In this document: positions 9,085 through 17,734 of the stretch, piece by piece
How positions within the stretch are numbered: position 1 is the first letter of the stretch
How the letters are laid out: each line of letters starts with the position of its first letter
Assembly (NCBI GenBank): GCA_963835705.1
Contig: CAWIGR010000013.1
Span: 173,507 to 237,506, forward strand
Source: JACVRW01 sp963835705
Lineage (GTDB): Bacteria > Actinomycetota > Thermoleophilia > Solirubrobacterales > Thermoleophilaceae
Direction of reading: 5' to 3'
DNA: 64,000 nucleotides
The notes under the pieces: model-generated
The model's input: only the letters and a program-made list of their open reading frames with translations
What the model was told of the DNA's origin: nothing
The model's database searches: none
Program-made: the position numbers and the translations under genes

Positions 9085-10170
9085 TTAGGAGGGTGTGAAG
9101 CGGAAGGTCACGACGTCCCCGTCGCGCACCTCGTAGTCGCGCCCCTCGAGGCGAGAGAGCGCCTGCTCGCGCGCCGGCGCGTAGCCGCCGGCCCGCACGA
9201 GGTCCTCCCAGAACGTCACCTCGGCGGCCACGAAGCCCCGCTCCATGTCGGTGTGCACCGCCCCCGCCGCCCGCCGCGCGCGGGTGCCGCGCTCGATCGC
9301 CCGTGCGCGGGCCTCCTTGCCCTGGCCGGCGGTGAAGAACGAGATCAGGTGGAGCAGCTCGAAGGCTTCGCGGATCACCGTGGCGAGGCCCGACTCCTCC
9401 ACGCCCAGCTCGGCTCGCATCGCGGCGGCCTCGTCGTCGTCCAGCTCGGCCAGCTCCGCCTCGAGCCGGGCCGACACCGCCGTGGCCCGCGCGTCCCGGG
9501 CCGCCACGTGCCGCTCGAGCTCCGGCGGCGGCACGACGGGCTCGCCCTCCGCCACGTTGGCCACGTAGAGCACCGGCTTGGACGTGAGCGCCGACAGGCG
9601 CACGACGGCCCCCGGCGCCCCGGCCGGCGTGGGCACCGTGCGCACGGCCCGGCCCGCTCGCAGCGCCTCGACCACCTCGGTAAGCCACTGCTCCTCGGCC
9701 ACGAGCTCCATGTCGAGCGAGCGTGCCTGCTTCGTGACCCGCTCGAGGCGCCGCTCGGCCTGCTCCAGGTCGGCGTAAAGCAGCTCCGTCTCCACCGTCT
9801 CCACGTCGGCCAGCGGATCGACCCGGCCGTCCGGGTGCACCACCTGGGAGTCCTCGTGGACGCGCACCACGTGCAGGATCGCGTCGGTCTCGCGGATGTT
9901 GCCGAGGAACTGGTTGCCGAGCCCCTCGCCCTCGTGGGCGCCGCGCACCAGCCCGGCGATGTCGTGGAACTGGATCACCTCGTGGATCACCTCGCCGGCG
10001 CCGACCGTCGCTGCCACCCGGTCGAGCCGCCCGTCGGGCACGCCGACCACCGCCACGTTCGGCTCGAGCGTCGTGAACGGGTAGTTGGCGGCCTGGGCGC
10101 CGGCGCGCGTGAGCGCGTTGAACAGCGAGGACTTGCCGGCGTTGGGCAGGCCGACGATGCCGATCTTCAA
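9085..10170 (-). CDS. ychF: YchF-type ribosome-associated ATPase/GTPase
   Basis: An OBG-family P-loop protein of 361 residues, the usual length. G1 is GLPNAGKSSLFNAL and G3 is DIAGLVRGAHEGEGLG. The family-altered G4 region is NVAEGE, the change that lets YchF prefer ATP. A coiled-coil insert (about 130-190) and a C-terminal TGS domain ending DGDVVTFRF complete it. It overlaps the upstream PAP2 gene by 4 bp. Confidence 0.95.
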   Translation of the reverse strand: MKIGIVGLPNAGKSSLFNALTRAGAQAANYPFTTLEPNVAVVGVPDGRLDRVAATVGAGEVIHEVIQFHDIAGLVRGAHEGEGLGNQFLGNIRETDAILHVVRVHEDSQVVHPDGRVDPLADVETVETELLYADLEQAERRLERVTKQARSLDMELVAEEQWLTEVVEALRAGRAVRTVPTPAGAPGAVVRLSALTSKPVLYVANVAEGEPVVPPPELERHVAARDARATAVSARLEAELAELDDDEAAAMRAELGVEESGLATVIREAFELLHLISFFTAGQGKEARARAIERGTRARRAAGAVHTDMERGFVAAEVTFWEDLVRAGGYAPAREQALSRLEGRDYEVRDGDVVTFRFTPS

Positions 10171-10652
10171 AGGAGCCTCTCCAGCGCCCGGCCCAGCAGT
10201 GCGCCGGCCACGATGTCCGACGGAAAGTGCACGCCGAGGTAGGGGCGCGACAGCGCCATCGCCGTTGCCGCCGCGTACAGCGGCGGGGCCGGCAGCGCGT
10301 CGGCCAGCGCGCCCGCCGCCGCGAACGCGGTGGACGAGTGGGCCGAGGGATAGGAGCGGCCGGACAGCGTCGGCACGAGCGCCGGCAGCTCCTCCTCCAG
10401 CACGGGGCGCGCGCGCCGCACGAGCTGCTTCACCACCGAGTTGGCCACCAGCGTGATGACCGTGATCCGCATCGCCCGCACGTACACGGGACGGCGGTTC
10501 CCGTGCAGCGCCATGCCCGCGGCCGCGATGCCATGCCAGAGCAGGCCGTTCTCGCCCGCCATCGCGTAGGTCTGCACCGCTCGCTCGAACGGCGGCCAGT
10601 GGCCGCGCGTGCGCAGCAGGCGCAGCAGCCTGAGATCGAGCGCTGCCAGCAA
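10167..10652 (-). CDS. PAP2-family membrane phosphatase
   Basis: A 161-residue acid-phosphatase-fold protein with all three signatures: KQLVRRARP, PSAHS and SRPYLGVHFPSD, which supply the phosphate-binding Lys/Arg, the acid His and the nucleophile His. Several hydrophobic helices suggest a membrane location. Family substrates are undecaprenyl pyrophosphate or phosphatidate; which applies here cannot be told. The stop is coupled to the ychF start (ATGA). Confidence 0.88.
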   Translation of the reverse strand: MLAALDLRLLRLLRTRGHWPPFERAVQTYAMAGENGLLWHGIAAAGMALHGNRRPVYVRAMRITVITLVANSVVKQLVRRARPVLEEELPALVPTLSGRSYPSAHSSTAFAAAGALADALPAPPLYAAATAMALSRPYLGVHFPSDIVAGALLGRALERLL

Positions 10653-10659
10653 GGCGGGG

Positions 10660-10881
10660 CTAGAAGCCGACCCGCTGCTCGTCGGTGTCGATGCGGACGT
10701 AGACGACCTGCGACAGGTCGATCGAGATCTTCGAGTCCTGCGTATCGAGCTCGAACCAGCGCTCGGCGCGCTCGTCCGAGAGCGCGCTCCGCAGCCCGTC
10801 GAACGAGCTCCGCTTCACGCGGGCCGGCAGGACCTGCCCGCCCTGGAAGCCGATGTCGATGCGGCTGGTGTCTTCTGCCAT
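10660..10881 (-). CDS. Small conserved-looking protein of unknown function
   Basis: A 73-residue soluble protein, RIDIGFQGGQVLPARV near the start and IDLSQVVYVRIDTDEQRVGF at the end, with a pattern of short beta strands. I do not recognise a family. The ATG overlaps the stop of the epimerase gene (ATGA) and it ends 7 bp before PAP2. Both facts make it a real operon member. Confidence 0.65.
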   Translation of the reverse strand: MAEDTSRIDIGFQGGQVLPARVKRSSFDGLRSALSDERAERWFELDTQDSKISIDLSQVVYVRIDTDEQRVGF

Positions 10882-11285
10882 CAGTGGGCTGCCTCCACAA
10901 GCTCTGTCAGCACCCCGCCGGTCGACTTGGGATGCACGAACGCTACGCGACTGTTCCTGATGCCCGCGCGGGGCCGCTCGTCGATCAGCCGGAGCCCGGC
11001 CGCGCGCACGGTCTCCAGCGCGGAGTCGATGTCCTCGGTGCCGTAGGCCACGTGGTGCAGCCCCGGCCCGTTCCGCTCGAGGAAGCGCCCCACCGCCGTC
11101 TCCGGGCCGAGCGGCCGCAGCAGCTCGACGTGGTTCTCGCCGACCCCGATCAGCACCGCCTCCACGCCCTGCTCCTCCACGGTCTCCCGGTGTTGCACCG
11201 GCATCGCGAGCCGCTCCGAGTAGAGCGCGACGGCCTCGTCGAGGTCCTCGACGGCCACTCCGACGTGATCGATCCGCCCGAACAT
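10881..11285 (-). CDS. mce: Methylmalonyl-CoA epimerase (VOC fold)
   Basis: A 134-residue VOC-superfamily protein. The first half-module is RIDHVGVAVEDLDEAVALY, with the metal-binding His. GENHVELLRPLG and GPGLHHVAYGTEDI carry the further metal ligands, and FVHPKSTGGVLTELVE is the family end. It interconverts the two methylmalonyl-CoA epimers in propionate metabolism. The ATG at 11285 is chosen because it starts the first VOC strand. It sits 13 bp after ftsH. No mutase is in the window. Confidence 0.9.
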   Translation of the reverse strand: MFGRIDHVGVAVEDLDEAVALYSERLAMPVQHRETVEEQGVEAVLIGVGENHVELLRPLGPETAVGRFLERNGPGLHHVAYGTEDIDSALETVRAAGLRLIDERPRAGIRNSRVAFVHPKSTGGVLTELVEAAH

Positions 11286-11298
11286 GGGGCGGATGAGG

Positions 11299-13188
11299 TT
11301 ACTCAGCCTGCGGATCGGCCTCGGCAGCGGCGATCTCCGCGGGCCCAGGCTCCAGGTCCTTGACGATCGAATCGCGGGTCGGCGACGCCGGGCGCCCCAT
11401 GTAGCGGCCCACCAGCAGCTCGATGTCATCGCGCTCGAGCACCTCGTTCTCGAGCAGCGTGAAGGCGAACGCCTCCAGCAGCGTGCGGTTCTCCGCCACG
11501 AGCTTCATCGCGCGGCGGTGGGCGAGGTCGGTGAGGTACTGCTGTTCCTCGTCCACCATGCGGCGCGTGTTGTCGGACATCGAGTAGTCGTCGGCCGGCA
11601 GCTGCTTCGACATCAGCTCGGTGCCCATCCCGTACTGCGTGACCATCGAGCGGCTGATCTCGTGGACCTTGCGCAGATCGTCCGACGCGCCCGTGGTGAC
11701 CTGTCCGAACACGATGTGCTCGGTCACCCGCCCGCCGAGCAGGACCACGAGGTAGTCCAGCAGCTCGTCCCTGGTCTTCAGGTAGCGGTCCTCCTCCGGC
11801 AGGTTGAGCGTGTACCCCAGCGCCTTGCCGCGCGGGATGATCGAGATGCGGTGCACCTTCTCCACCGACGGGAGCATCTCCGAGCAGAGCGCGTGCCCCG
11901 CCTCGTGGTAGGCCACCACGCGCTTCTCGTGCTCGGAGATCACGCGGCGAGACTGGACCCCGGCGATCACGCGCTCGAGGGCCGCTTGGAAGTCGCGCGT
12001 GTGGACCTCGGCGCGGTGTTCGCGCCCGGCGAAGATCGCCGCCTCGTTGCAGATGTTGGCCAGGTCGGCCCCGGTGAGGCCGGCGGTCTGACGCGCGACC
12101 AGCTCGAGGTCGATGTCCTCCGCCAGCGGCTTGTTGCGGGTGTGCACCTGGAGGATCGAGCGGCGCCCCTTGAGGTCAGGCGGGGCGACGAAGATCTGGC
12201 GGTCGAAGCGGCCCGGCCGCAGCAGCGCCGTGTCGAGCTTCTCGAGCAGGTTGGAGGCGGCGATCACGACGATCTCGTCGCGCTCGTCGAAGCCGTCGAG
12301 CTCGACCAGCAGCTGGTTGAGCGTCTGGTCCTTCTCGCCCGAGATGTCCTTGCCGCGCGTGGCCCCCACGGCGTCGAGCTCGTCGATGAACACGATCGAG
12401 GGCGCCTCCTTGCGCGCCTCCCGGAAGAGGCGCCGGATGCGGGCGGCGCCCAGGCCGGCGAACATCTCGACGAACGACGACGCCGACTGCGCGAAGAACT
12501 CCGCCTTCGACTCGTTCGCCACCGCCTTCGCCAGCAGCGTCTTACCGGTGCCGGGCGGGCCGTGCAGCAGAATGCCCTTCGGCACGCGGGCGCCCAGCTT
12601 CCGGAAGCGCTTCGGGTCGCGCAGGAACTCCACCACCTCGCGCAGCTCGTCCTTCGACTCCTCCACGCCGGCCACGTCCTCCCACCTCACCGCGCTCGCC
12701 GACGACGGCTTGATCTGCTGCGGCTTGGTGCGCGGCATGTAGCGCAGCGTCATCAGCAGGAAGCCGGCGATCAGCGCCATGAAGATGATCGGAAGCCAGA
12801 TCACCATCCAGCTCTCGATCTTGTCCCAGGTCAGGCCGCCGTCCTCCGTCGCCACGGGCGACACCACGGGGTTGACGCTGAAGGCGTCGGAGCCGTCGCT
12901 GCGCGCGAATGTCCGTGCCGACAGGTCGACCTGCCAGCCGTCGGGCAGGTTCTCGTCCGGCGCGGCGAGGATCTCCCGGAACGCCGCGCGCGCCTGGTCG
13001 CAGGTCAGGTCACCGGTCTCACGCACGGTGATGTCGTAGGCGCCGGCCTCGAGCGACAGGCCCCCGACGGCCTGCGTCTTGCCCACCTGGACCGACCCCG
13101 TGCACTCCGCCGAGCCACCCTGGGCGAGCGCCGCCGGAGGGGCCGCCAGAACGGCAGCAAGCATCGTAAGGAGGATCGCCCGCCTCAT
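11299..13188 (-). CDS. ftsH: ATP-dependent membrane zinc metalloprotease FtsH
   Basis: A 629-residue AAA protease. It has Walker A GPPGTGKTLLA, Walker B IVFIDELDAVG, second region of homology AASNLLEKLDTALLRPGRFD and the zinc site HEAGH. The N-terminus is unusual. A signal-peptide-like helix (residues 4-22) is followed by about 100 exported residues with one cysteine pair (AECTG and LTCDQAR), before the second membrane helix near 127-148. That segment does not look like the usual FtsH periplasmic domain. The gene heads a run with mce, a small protein, PAP2 and ychF. Confidence 0.95.
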   Translation of the reverse strand: MRRAILLTMLAAVLAAPPAALAQGGSAECTGSVQVGKTQAVGGLSLEAGAYDITVRETGDLTCDQARAAFREILAAPDENLPDGWQVDLSARTFARSDGSDAFSVNPVVSPVATEDGGLTWDKIESWMVIWLPIIFMALIAGFLLMTLRYMPRTKPQQIKPSSASAVRWEDVAGVEESKDELREVVEFLRDPKRFRKLGARVPKGILLHGPPGTGKTLLAKAVANESKAEFFAQSASSFVEMFAGLGAARIRRLFREARKEAPSIVFIDELDAVGATRGKDISGEKDQTLNQLLVELDGFDERDEIVVIAASNLLEKLDTALLRPGRFDRQIFVAPPDLKGRRSILQVHTRNKPLAEDIDLELVARQTAGLTGADLANICNEAAIFAGREHRAEVHTRDFQAALERVIAGVQSRRVISEHEKRVVAYHEAGHALCSEMLPSVEKVHRISIIPRGKALGYTLNLPEEDRYLKTRDELLDYLVVLLGGRVTEHIVFGQVTTGASDDLRKVHEISRSMVTQYGMGTELMSKQLPADDYSMSDNTRRMVDEEQQYLTDLAHRRAMKLVAENRTLLEAFAFTLLENEVLERDDIELLVGRYMGRPASPTRDSIVKDLEPGPAEIAAAEADPQAE

Positions 13189-13227
13189 CTCATACCCAAT
13201 CGGCAGCCATGGGCCTGTGGTTGAGCC

Positions 13228-14295
13228 CTACTCCACCCGCGTTAGGCGAGGGTTCGGCCTGAACGCGCGCCCGGCCTTGGCGCAGTCGCGCCCGTCGACC
13301 CGGACCACGTCCGCCGTGAAGTCGTTCTCGCCGCGTACGAGCGACGACCCGACGCCGTAGGCGTCCACCGGCGCGCCGAGCCCCTCGAACTCCCGGATCT
13401 TGGCCGCGTCGAACCCGCCCGAGACGACGATCCGCACCCGGCTGTGCCCGGCCTCGTCCAGCGCCGTGCGCACCCGCTGTGTCAGCACGACGTTCACCCC
13501 GGTCGGCCTGAAGTCGCCCATCTCGTGCCAGAGGGCGCGGTCGACCATCCGCTCCGAGGTGTCGAGCCGCACGCCCCAGAGCCGGTCCCCGAGGGCGTCG
13601 GCCACCTCGAGAGCGGTCCGCACGGAGTCGTTCTCGAAGTCCACGAGAACGGTCACGTTCATGTCGTCCGCGAAGCGGTCGGAGAACGCGCGCGCGGCGG
13701 CGACGGTGTCGCCGCCGAACGCCGCGATCAGCCCGTGGGGGACCGTGCCGACCCCCACGCCGCCCCACCAGGACGCCTGGGCCTCTGTCGAGACGCCGAT
13801 CGCACCCGCCACGTGCGCGGCCCAGCCGTCGCCGGTCTGCACGAGCCAGTGATCGTGCCGGGCGGGAAAGAACAGGATCGGCTTGCCGTGCGCCGCGTCC
13901 ACGACCTCGCGAACCTTGCGCATCACGAGCGAGCGGCGGGCCATGCAGCCGAGGTAGACGGTCTCGAGGTGGGCGAACAGGGAGTAGTCGCCCTCGATCG
14001 TCATGACCGTCTCCATCGGGGAGATCGCATCGCCCTCGTTCAGCGCGTGCACCTCGAGGGCGTCCCAGTCGTCGCTGCACAGCTTGAGGATGGCGACGGC
14101 CTCGTCCACGCCGCCCAGGACCGAGACGCGCTTCTGGAAGACCTGCATCGTCACGCGAGGGTGTGCGTCGCGGTCCTTGAGCAGCTGCCGCGTGAAGTTG
14201 AAGTAAGCGTCCGAGTAATAGCCGTCCCGGATCCGCTCAACCGGCAGGCGGAAGACGTCCGGGCTCAGCCGTTCACGCGTTTGCGCGCTCGACAC
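13228..14295 (-). CDS. pncB: Nicotinate phosphoribosyltransferase
   Basis: The first salvage step of NAD synthesis, joining nicotinate to PRPP. The 355-residue protein is the short type. Markers are DGYYSDAYF at the N-terminus, the ALNEGDAISPMETVMTIEG stretch, the catalytic-region FFPARHDH, VRLDTSER and the phosphate-binding VVSGGFDAAKI with YGVGSSLV. The start overlaps the DUF1385 gene by 23 bp, so the two are coupled. Confidence 0.9.
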   Translation of the reverse strand: MSSAQTRERLSPDVFRLPVERIRDGYYSDAYFNFTRQLLKDRDAHPRVTMQVFQKRVSVLGGVDEAVAILKLCSDDWDALEVHALNEGDAISPMETVMTIEGDYSLFAHLETVYLGCMARRSLVMRKVREVVDAAHGKPILFFPARHDHWLVQTGDGWAAHVAGAIGVSTEAQASWWGGVGVGTVPHGLIAAFGGDTVAAARAFSDRFADDMNVTVLVDFENDSVRTALEVADALGDRLWGVRLDTSERMVDRALWHEMGDFRPTGVNVVLTQRVRTALDEAGHSRVRIVVSGGFDAAKIREFEGLGAPVDAYGVGSSLVRGENDFTADVVRVDGRDCAKAGRAFRPNPRLTRVE

Positions 14296-15073
14296 GCAGG
14301 ATCTCCTCCAGCGCCGCGCGGCCCACCTCGAGCTGGTCCTCGGTGGGCTCGCGAGTCCCGACGGCGCGCTGGATCTCGTGTCCCGGCACCCGCAGGAGGC
14401 GCGTCAGCGAGCTGTCCGGGTGGCGCTCGGACCACGCGAAGACCTCTACGGCGAGGGCCGCGCTGCCGAGCCCCACGGCCGCCTCGGCCGCCGGGCCGCC
14501 CAGGCCGGCGCGGCGCGCGGCCACGTTGCCGACCGCGGCGGCGGTGAGCATGGGAGCCACCAGGTGCGAGCCGCAGCGGTCGTGCTCCTTTTCGGCCTCC
14601 GCCGCCTCGGAGTCGTCCTCGTACGCCGCGATCGCCTTGTGCTCGACCCCGTGGTAGGCCGCCAGGTCGCCGCTGCGGAGCGCCAACAGCGCCGGCGCGA
14701 CGCTCACGACCGCCACCGCCGCCTCGCGGCCGAGCCCGCGCCCGGCCTTGCGGATCGCCTGGCCGCCGAGCGCCGCGGCGCCCATGGCGCCGATCGTCTT
14801 CACGTCCTGCATCGGCAGGCGTGCCTCGGGCAGGGCGCGCTTCACCAGCGGGATCACGGCCATGGCCTCGACCAGCTTCGCGATGCCGCGGACACCCGGA
14901 AGCCGCCCCGCCGCCCGGGCGCCGAGGTCCGGCTTCCGGCCCGACGCGACCTTGATCTCGCCGGCCTCGGTCCGCACCGCCGCCGACCAGTGCGTGGGGC
15001 CGTGCACGAGCAGCCCATTGCGCAGCGCCATGCCCCCCAGTCGCAGCTTGTCCTCGGGCACCGGGGCGGTCAT
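14273..15073 (-). CDS. DUF1385-family membrane protein
   Basis: A 266-residue protein with the family hallmarks LGGMALRNGLLVHG near the start, AYHGVEHKAIAAYE near 155 and a following HDRCGSHLVAP. Hydrophobic stretches flank the HGVEHK motif. The family is widespread in Gram-positive bacteria and has no proven function; conserved His/Glu/Cys residues suggest metal binding. It lies between the R2-like oxidase and pncB, in the same direction. Confidence 0.85.
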   Translation of the reverse strand: MTAPVPEDKLRLGGMALRNGLLVHGPTHWSAAVRTEAGEIKVASGRKPDLGARAAGRLPGVRGIAKLVEAMAVIPLVKRALPEARLPMQDVKTIGAMGAAALGGQAIRKAGRGLGREAAVAVVSVAPALLALRSGDLAAYHGVEHKAIAAYEDDSEAAEAEKEHDRCGSHLVAPMLTAAAVGNVAARRAGLGGPAAEAAVGLGSAALAVEVFAWSERHPDSSLTRLLRVPGHEIQRAVGTREPTEDQLEVGRAALEEILRVERANA

Positions 15074-15095
15074 CGCACCAGGAGAGAGTAGGGGG

Positions 15096-16403
15096 TTATC
15101 TGGGGAACATCCGGCGCGCCTGCCACAGCCAGCGCAGATCGCCGCTCGGCCGCAGGCGGCGGGTGGCTGCGAGCTTCAGCCCGTTCTCGCGGCCGCCGAT
15201 CATGTCCGCCCAGTCCTCCCAGCGGCACTCGAGCGTCACCGTGGGCGACTCCACCCGGCCGGGTGCCACCGCCGTGTCGCCGTTCGACACAGCCAGATGC
15301 CACGGCTCGGCGTCGGCGAAGTCCCACTGGATCGTTCCGGGCTCGCGCGGCGCCTCGCGATGGTCGAGCCCACCGCGCACCAGCTCGAACAGCGCGGCCA
15401 TCGTGGCCGGGTCGCTGTGCGGCGGCCCGGTCTTCTCGCCGAGCACGCCGCCGTACACCAGCCGTTGCCCGAGCCGGGCGCGCTCGAGCGGCTCGAGGCC
15501 GGGCGCGAAGATCGGCGGCCCGGGCAGCTCCTCCATGGGGAGCCCCGCGCTGCGCAGCTTGGTCTCGATCGAAGCGGCGCCCTCGGCCCCGATCTCCTCG
15601 AGCGTGAAGCCGAACACCTCGGTGTAGCGGCGGTCCCAGCCCGGCGGCACCAGCACGGCGGCGGTGAACGGGATCACCTCGCGCAGCATGTCCGCCACCG
15701 CGTGGCGGCACTCCTCGTCGTCGCGGCAGAGGTCGGAGAGCAGCTTCACGCCGAAGCCGATGTGCCGCTGCTCGTCGGCGGCCACCCGCACCATCCCGGA
15801 GCGGAAGCCCGGCAGCAGGTCGCGCTTCTCGAGATAGCTCGCGATGAAGTGCTGGCCCGGCTGGGCGAGCGTGGCCTCGATGACCACATGGTAGAGCGTC
15901 ACCGCGGCGGCGAGGTTCGCGCGCGTGGGCCTGCGCCGCAGCTCGGCGCACATCGTCTCGAGCCGGCCGAAGACCTGGCGGAAGCCCCAGGTCAGCTGTG
16001 GCTCGATCGCGGCCAGCCGCGAGCCTGTGTCGCTGCCGCCGACTCCCGCCACCTCGTGCATGAAGCGGCTGAAGAACATGGCGTGGCGCGCCTCGTCGAC
16101 CTGCTGCGTGGCCAGGAAGTACTTCTGCTCCTCGCGCGGAGCGGCGTCGATGTAGGGCGAGAGGCCGTCGGCCACGGCGTCCTCACCCCAGAAGAACAGG
16201 GCGTAGTTCCACAGCGCCGCGGTGCGCTCGAACTCGCTGAACTCCTCGCGCCACTGCCGGGCGTCCTCGGTGAAGTCGATCTCCGTGGCGCGCCAGTTGC
16301 CCTTCTCCCAGCGGGCGTAGAGATCGTCGTAGCTGATCCTGTCGGCCGCCGTGCGAGTCGGCGCCGTCGCGGAGCGCGCCGGGCTTCCGCTCTCCGCCAC
16401 CAC
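15096..16403 (-). CDS. R2-like di-metal oxidase fused to an SCP2-like domain
   Basis: Residues about 24-300 are a ferritin-like ribonucleotide-reductase R2 fold with six expected ligands: E74 (WGEDAV), E104 and H107 (VDEARH), E178 (VVIEAT), E213 and H216 (DEQRHIG). This matches R2-like ligand-binding oxidases rather than nucleotide-reducing R2, which would also have an R1 partner gene. The last 110 residues (TIQWDF..., CRWEDWADMIGGREN) resemble a sterol-carrier (SCP2) lipid-binding domain, not present in the ~310-residue forms. The first 17 codons overlap the divergent TetR gene, so the ATG is doubtful. Confidence 0.8.
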   Translation of the reverse strand: MVAESGSPARSATAPTRTAADRISYDDLYARWEKGNWRATEIDFTEDARQWREEFSEFERTAALWNYALFFWGEDAVADGLSPYIDAAPREEQKYFLATQQVDEARHAMFFSRFMHEVAGVGGSDTGSRLAAIEPQLTWGFRQVFGRLETMCAELRRRPTRANLAAAVTLYHVVIEATLAQPGQHFIASYLEKRDLLPGFRSGMVRVAADEQRHIGFGVKLLSDLCRDDEECRHAVADMLREVIPFTAAVLVPPGWDRRYTEVFGFTLEEIGAEGAASIETKLRSAGLPMEELPGPPIFAPGLEPLERARLGQRLVYGGVLGEKTGPPHSDPATMAALFELVRGGLDHREAPREPGTIQWDFADAEPWHLAVSNGDTAVAPGRVESPTVTLECRWEDWADMIGGRENGLKLAATRRLRPSGDLRWLWQARRMFPR

Positions 16404-16863
16404 CTACTGGTTCGCCTCGAAGGAGGACCTTCTGCAGGAGACGCTGCTGCTCGCCGCGCGCGAGGAGGTCGAGCGGATCGAGCGGGTCGTCCTCGCCCTT
16501 GCGCCGCGCGAGCTCGACGTGCTCGAATGGGCGCGTGCCGTGTCCGCCGCGCTCGCCGAGGACCTGGAGTCCGACCCCGCCCGGCACGTCGCCTTCACCG
16601 AGCTCGTGCTGGAGGGGACCCGCCGGCCCTGGCTCGGGGCCGAGGTGGCGCGCTGGCAGGAGGCGCAGCTCGCCCTGGCCGAGCTCGGCCTCCGCGCCGC
16701 GGGCGCGACCAACCCGCGGGGCGACGCGCCGCTCGTGGTCGCGGCGATCATGGGCTTCATGCTCGGCCAGCTCGTGAACCCGGCCGAGGACTTCGAGGAG
16801 CGGGTGTTCCGCCCCGCGCTCGAGCGCCTCTTCACGCGCCTCACCGAGAGCGTCCCGGCATGA
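16351..16863 (+). CDS. TetR-family regulator with a shortened N-terminus
   Basis: The recognition part of the helix-turn-helix is clear (VGAVAERAGLPLSATTYWFASKEDLL), and about 130 residues of ligand domain follow. The normal first helix and turn are missing. In frame, the codons before the GTG read LILSAA, then a TAG stop at 16330-16332, as though about 14-30 residues had been lost. It starts inside the 5' end of the divergent R2-like gene, leaving no intergenic promoter space. It ends in an ATGA overlap with the hydrolase, its likely target or partner. Confidence 0.75.
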   Translation: MRVGAVAERAGLPLSATTYWFASKEDLLQETLLLAAREEVERIERVVLALAPRELDVLEWARAVSAALAEDLESDPARHVAFTELVLEGTRRPWLGAEVARWQEAQLALAELGLRAAGATNPRGDAPLVVAAIMGFMLGQLVNPAEDFEERVFRPALERLFTRLTESVPA

Positions 16864-17648
16864 CGCTGGCGCACCGCGAGGCCGGGCCGGCGGACGGGCC
16901 GGTGGCCCTGCTGCTGCACGGGTATCCCGAGTCGGCCTACATGTGGCGCGACCTGATGCCGGCGGTCGCGGACGCCGGCTGGCGCGCGGTGGCCCCCGAC
17001 CTCGCGGGATTCGGCGACTCGGAGCCCGATCCACCCGGCACCTGGGAGCGCCACGTGGAGGCGGTGGAGCGCTTCCGCGCGCACTGCGGCATCGAGCGCT
17101 GCGTCCCGGTGGTGCACGACTGGGGCGGGCTGATCGGTCTGCGCTGGGCGTGCGAGCACCCGGAGGCCGTGGCGGCGCTGGTGATCAGCTCGACCGGCTT
17201 CTTCTCCGACGGCAAGTGGCACGGCATGGCCACCGCCATGCGCACCCCGGGCACCGGCGAGCAGCTCGTGGACGGCCTGGACCGCGACGGCTTCGCCGGT
17301 GTGCTGCGCTCCGCGAGCTCCGGCCTGGGGGACGACGCGATCGACGAGTACTGGAAGGCGTTCGCCGACGAGCCGCACCGGCGCGGTCAGCTCGAGCTGT
17401 ACCGGTCCGGCGACTTCGAGAAGCTGGCCGGCTACCGGCTCGCGGACCTCGCCGTGCCGGTGCTGCTCGTGTGGGGCGAGAGCGACGAGTTCGCCCCCGT
17501 GGCGGGCGCGCACCGCTTCGAGCGCGAGCTGGAGGACACGGAGCTCGTGGTGATCGAGGGAGCGGGGCATTTCGTCTGGGAGGACGCCCCGGAGCGCTGC
17601 GCCGAGGCAGTGGTCTCGTTCCTGCGCCGTCTGCCCGGTTCGGCCTGA
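16860..17648 (+). CDS. Alpha/beta hydrolase, haloalkane dehalogenase/epoxide hydrolase-like
   Basis: A 262-residue hydrolase. The oxyanion motif is LLHGYPESAYMWRD. The nucleophile elbow VVHDWGG has Asp rather than Ser, followed by Trp as in haloalkane dehalogenases. The acid is in WGESDEFAPV and the His in GAGHFVWEDAPE. An Asp nucleophile restricts the reaction to dehalogenase, epoxide hydrolase or related activities. It is coupled to the TetR gene. Confidence 0.85.
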   Translation: MTLAHREAGPADGPVALLLHGYPESAYMWRDLMPAVADAGWRAVAPDLAGFGDSEPDPPGTWERHVEAVERFRAHCGIERCVPVVHDWGGLIGLRWACEHPEAVAALVISSTGFFSDGKWHGMATAMRTPGTGEQLVDGLDRDGFAGVLRSASSGLGDDAIDEYWKAFADEPHRRGQLELYRSGDFEKLAGYRLADLAVPVLLVWGESDEFAPVAGAHRFERELEDTELVVIEGAGHFVWEDAPERCAEAVVSFLRRLPGSA

Positions 17649-17670
17649 CCCGTTTCGGGAGCCGGATAAG

Positions 17671-17712
17671 CGATCCGCGCGCACTCGGCCGAGCCGAGGT
17701 GCTTGCGGCCAG
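17671..17712 (+). repeat. Dispersed palindromic repeat, copy B (intergenic, before rarA)
   Basis: CGATCC, then GCACTCGGC CGA GCCGAG-G-TGC, then TTGCGGCC. It is the same element as the copy inside rarA but with two one-base insertions, one in the right arm and one after it. It lies in the gap between the hydrolase and rarA, so no reading frame constrains it. Confidence 0.65.
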
Positions 17713-17734
17713 GCGCGCTGCGAGAATTCCACGT

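Noticed and set aside
15096..16403. True ribonucleotide reductase small subunit (nrdB)
   Set aside because: There is no nrdA partner, and the C-terminus is an SCP2-like domain rather than the R1-binding tail.
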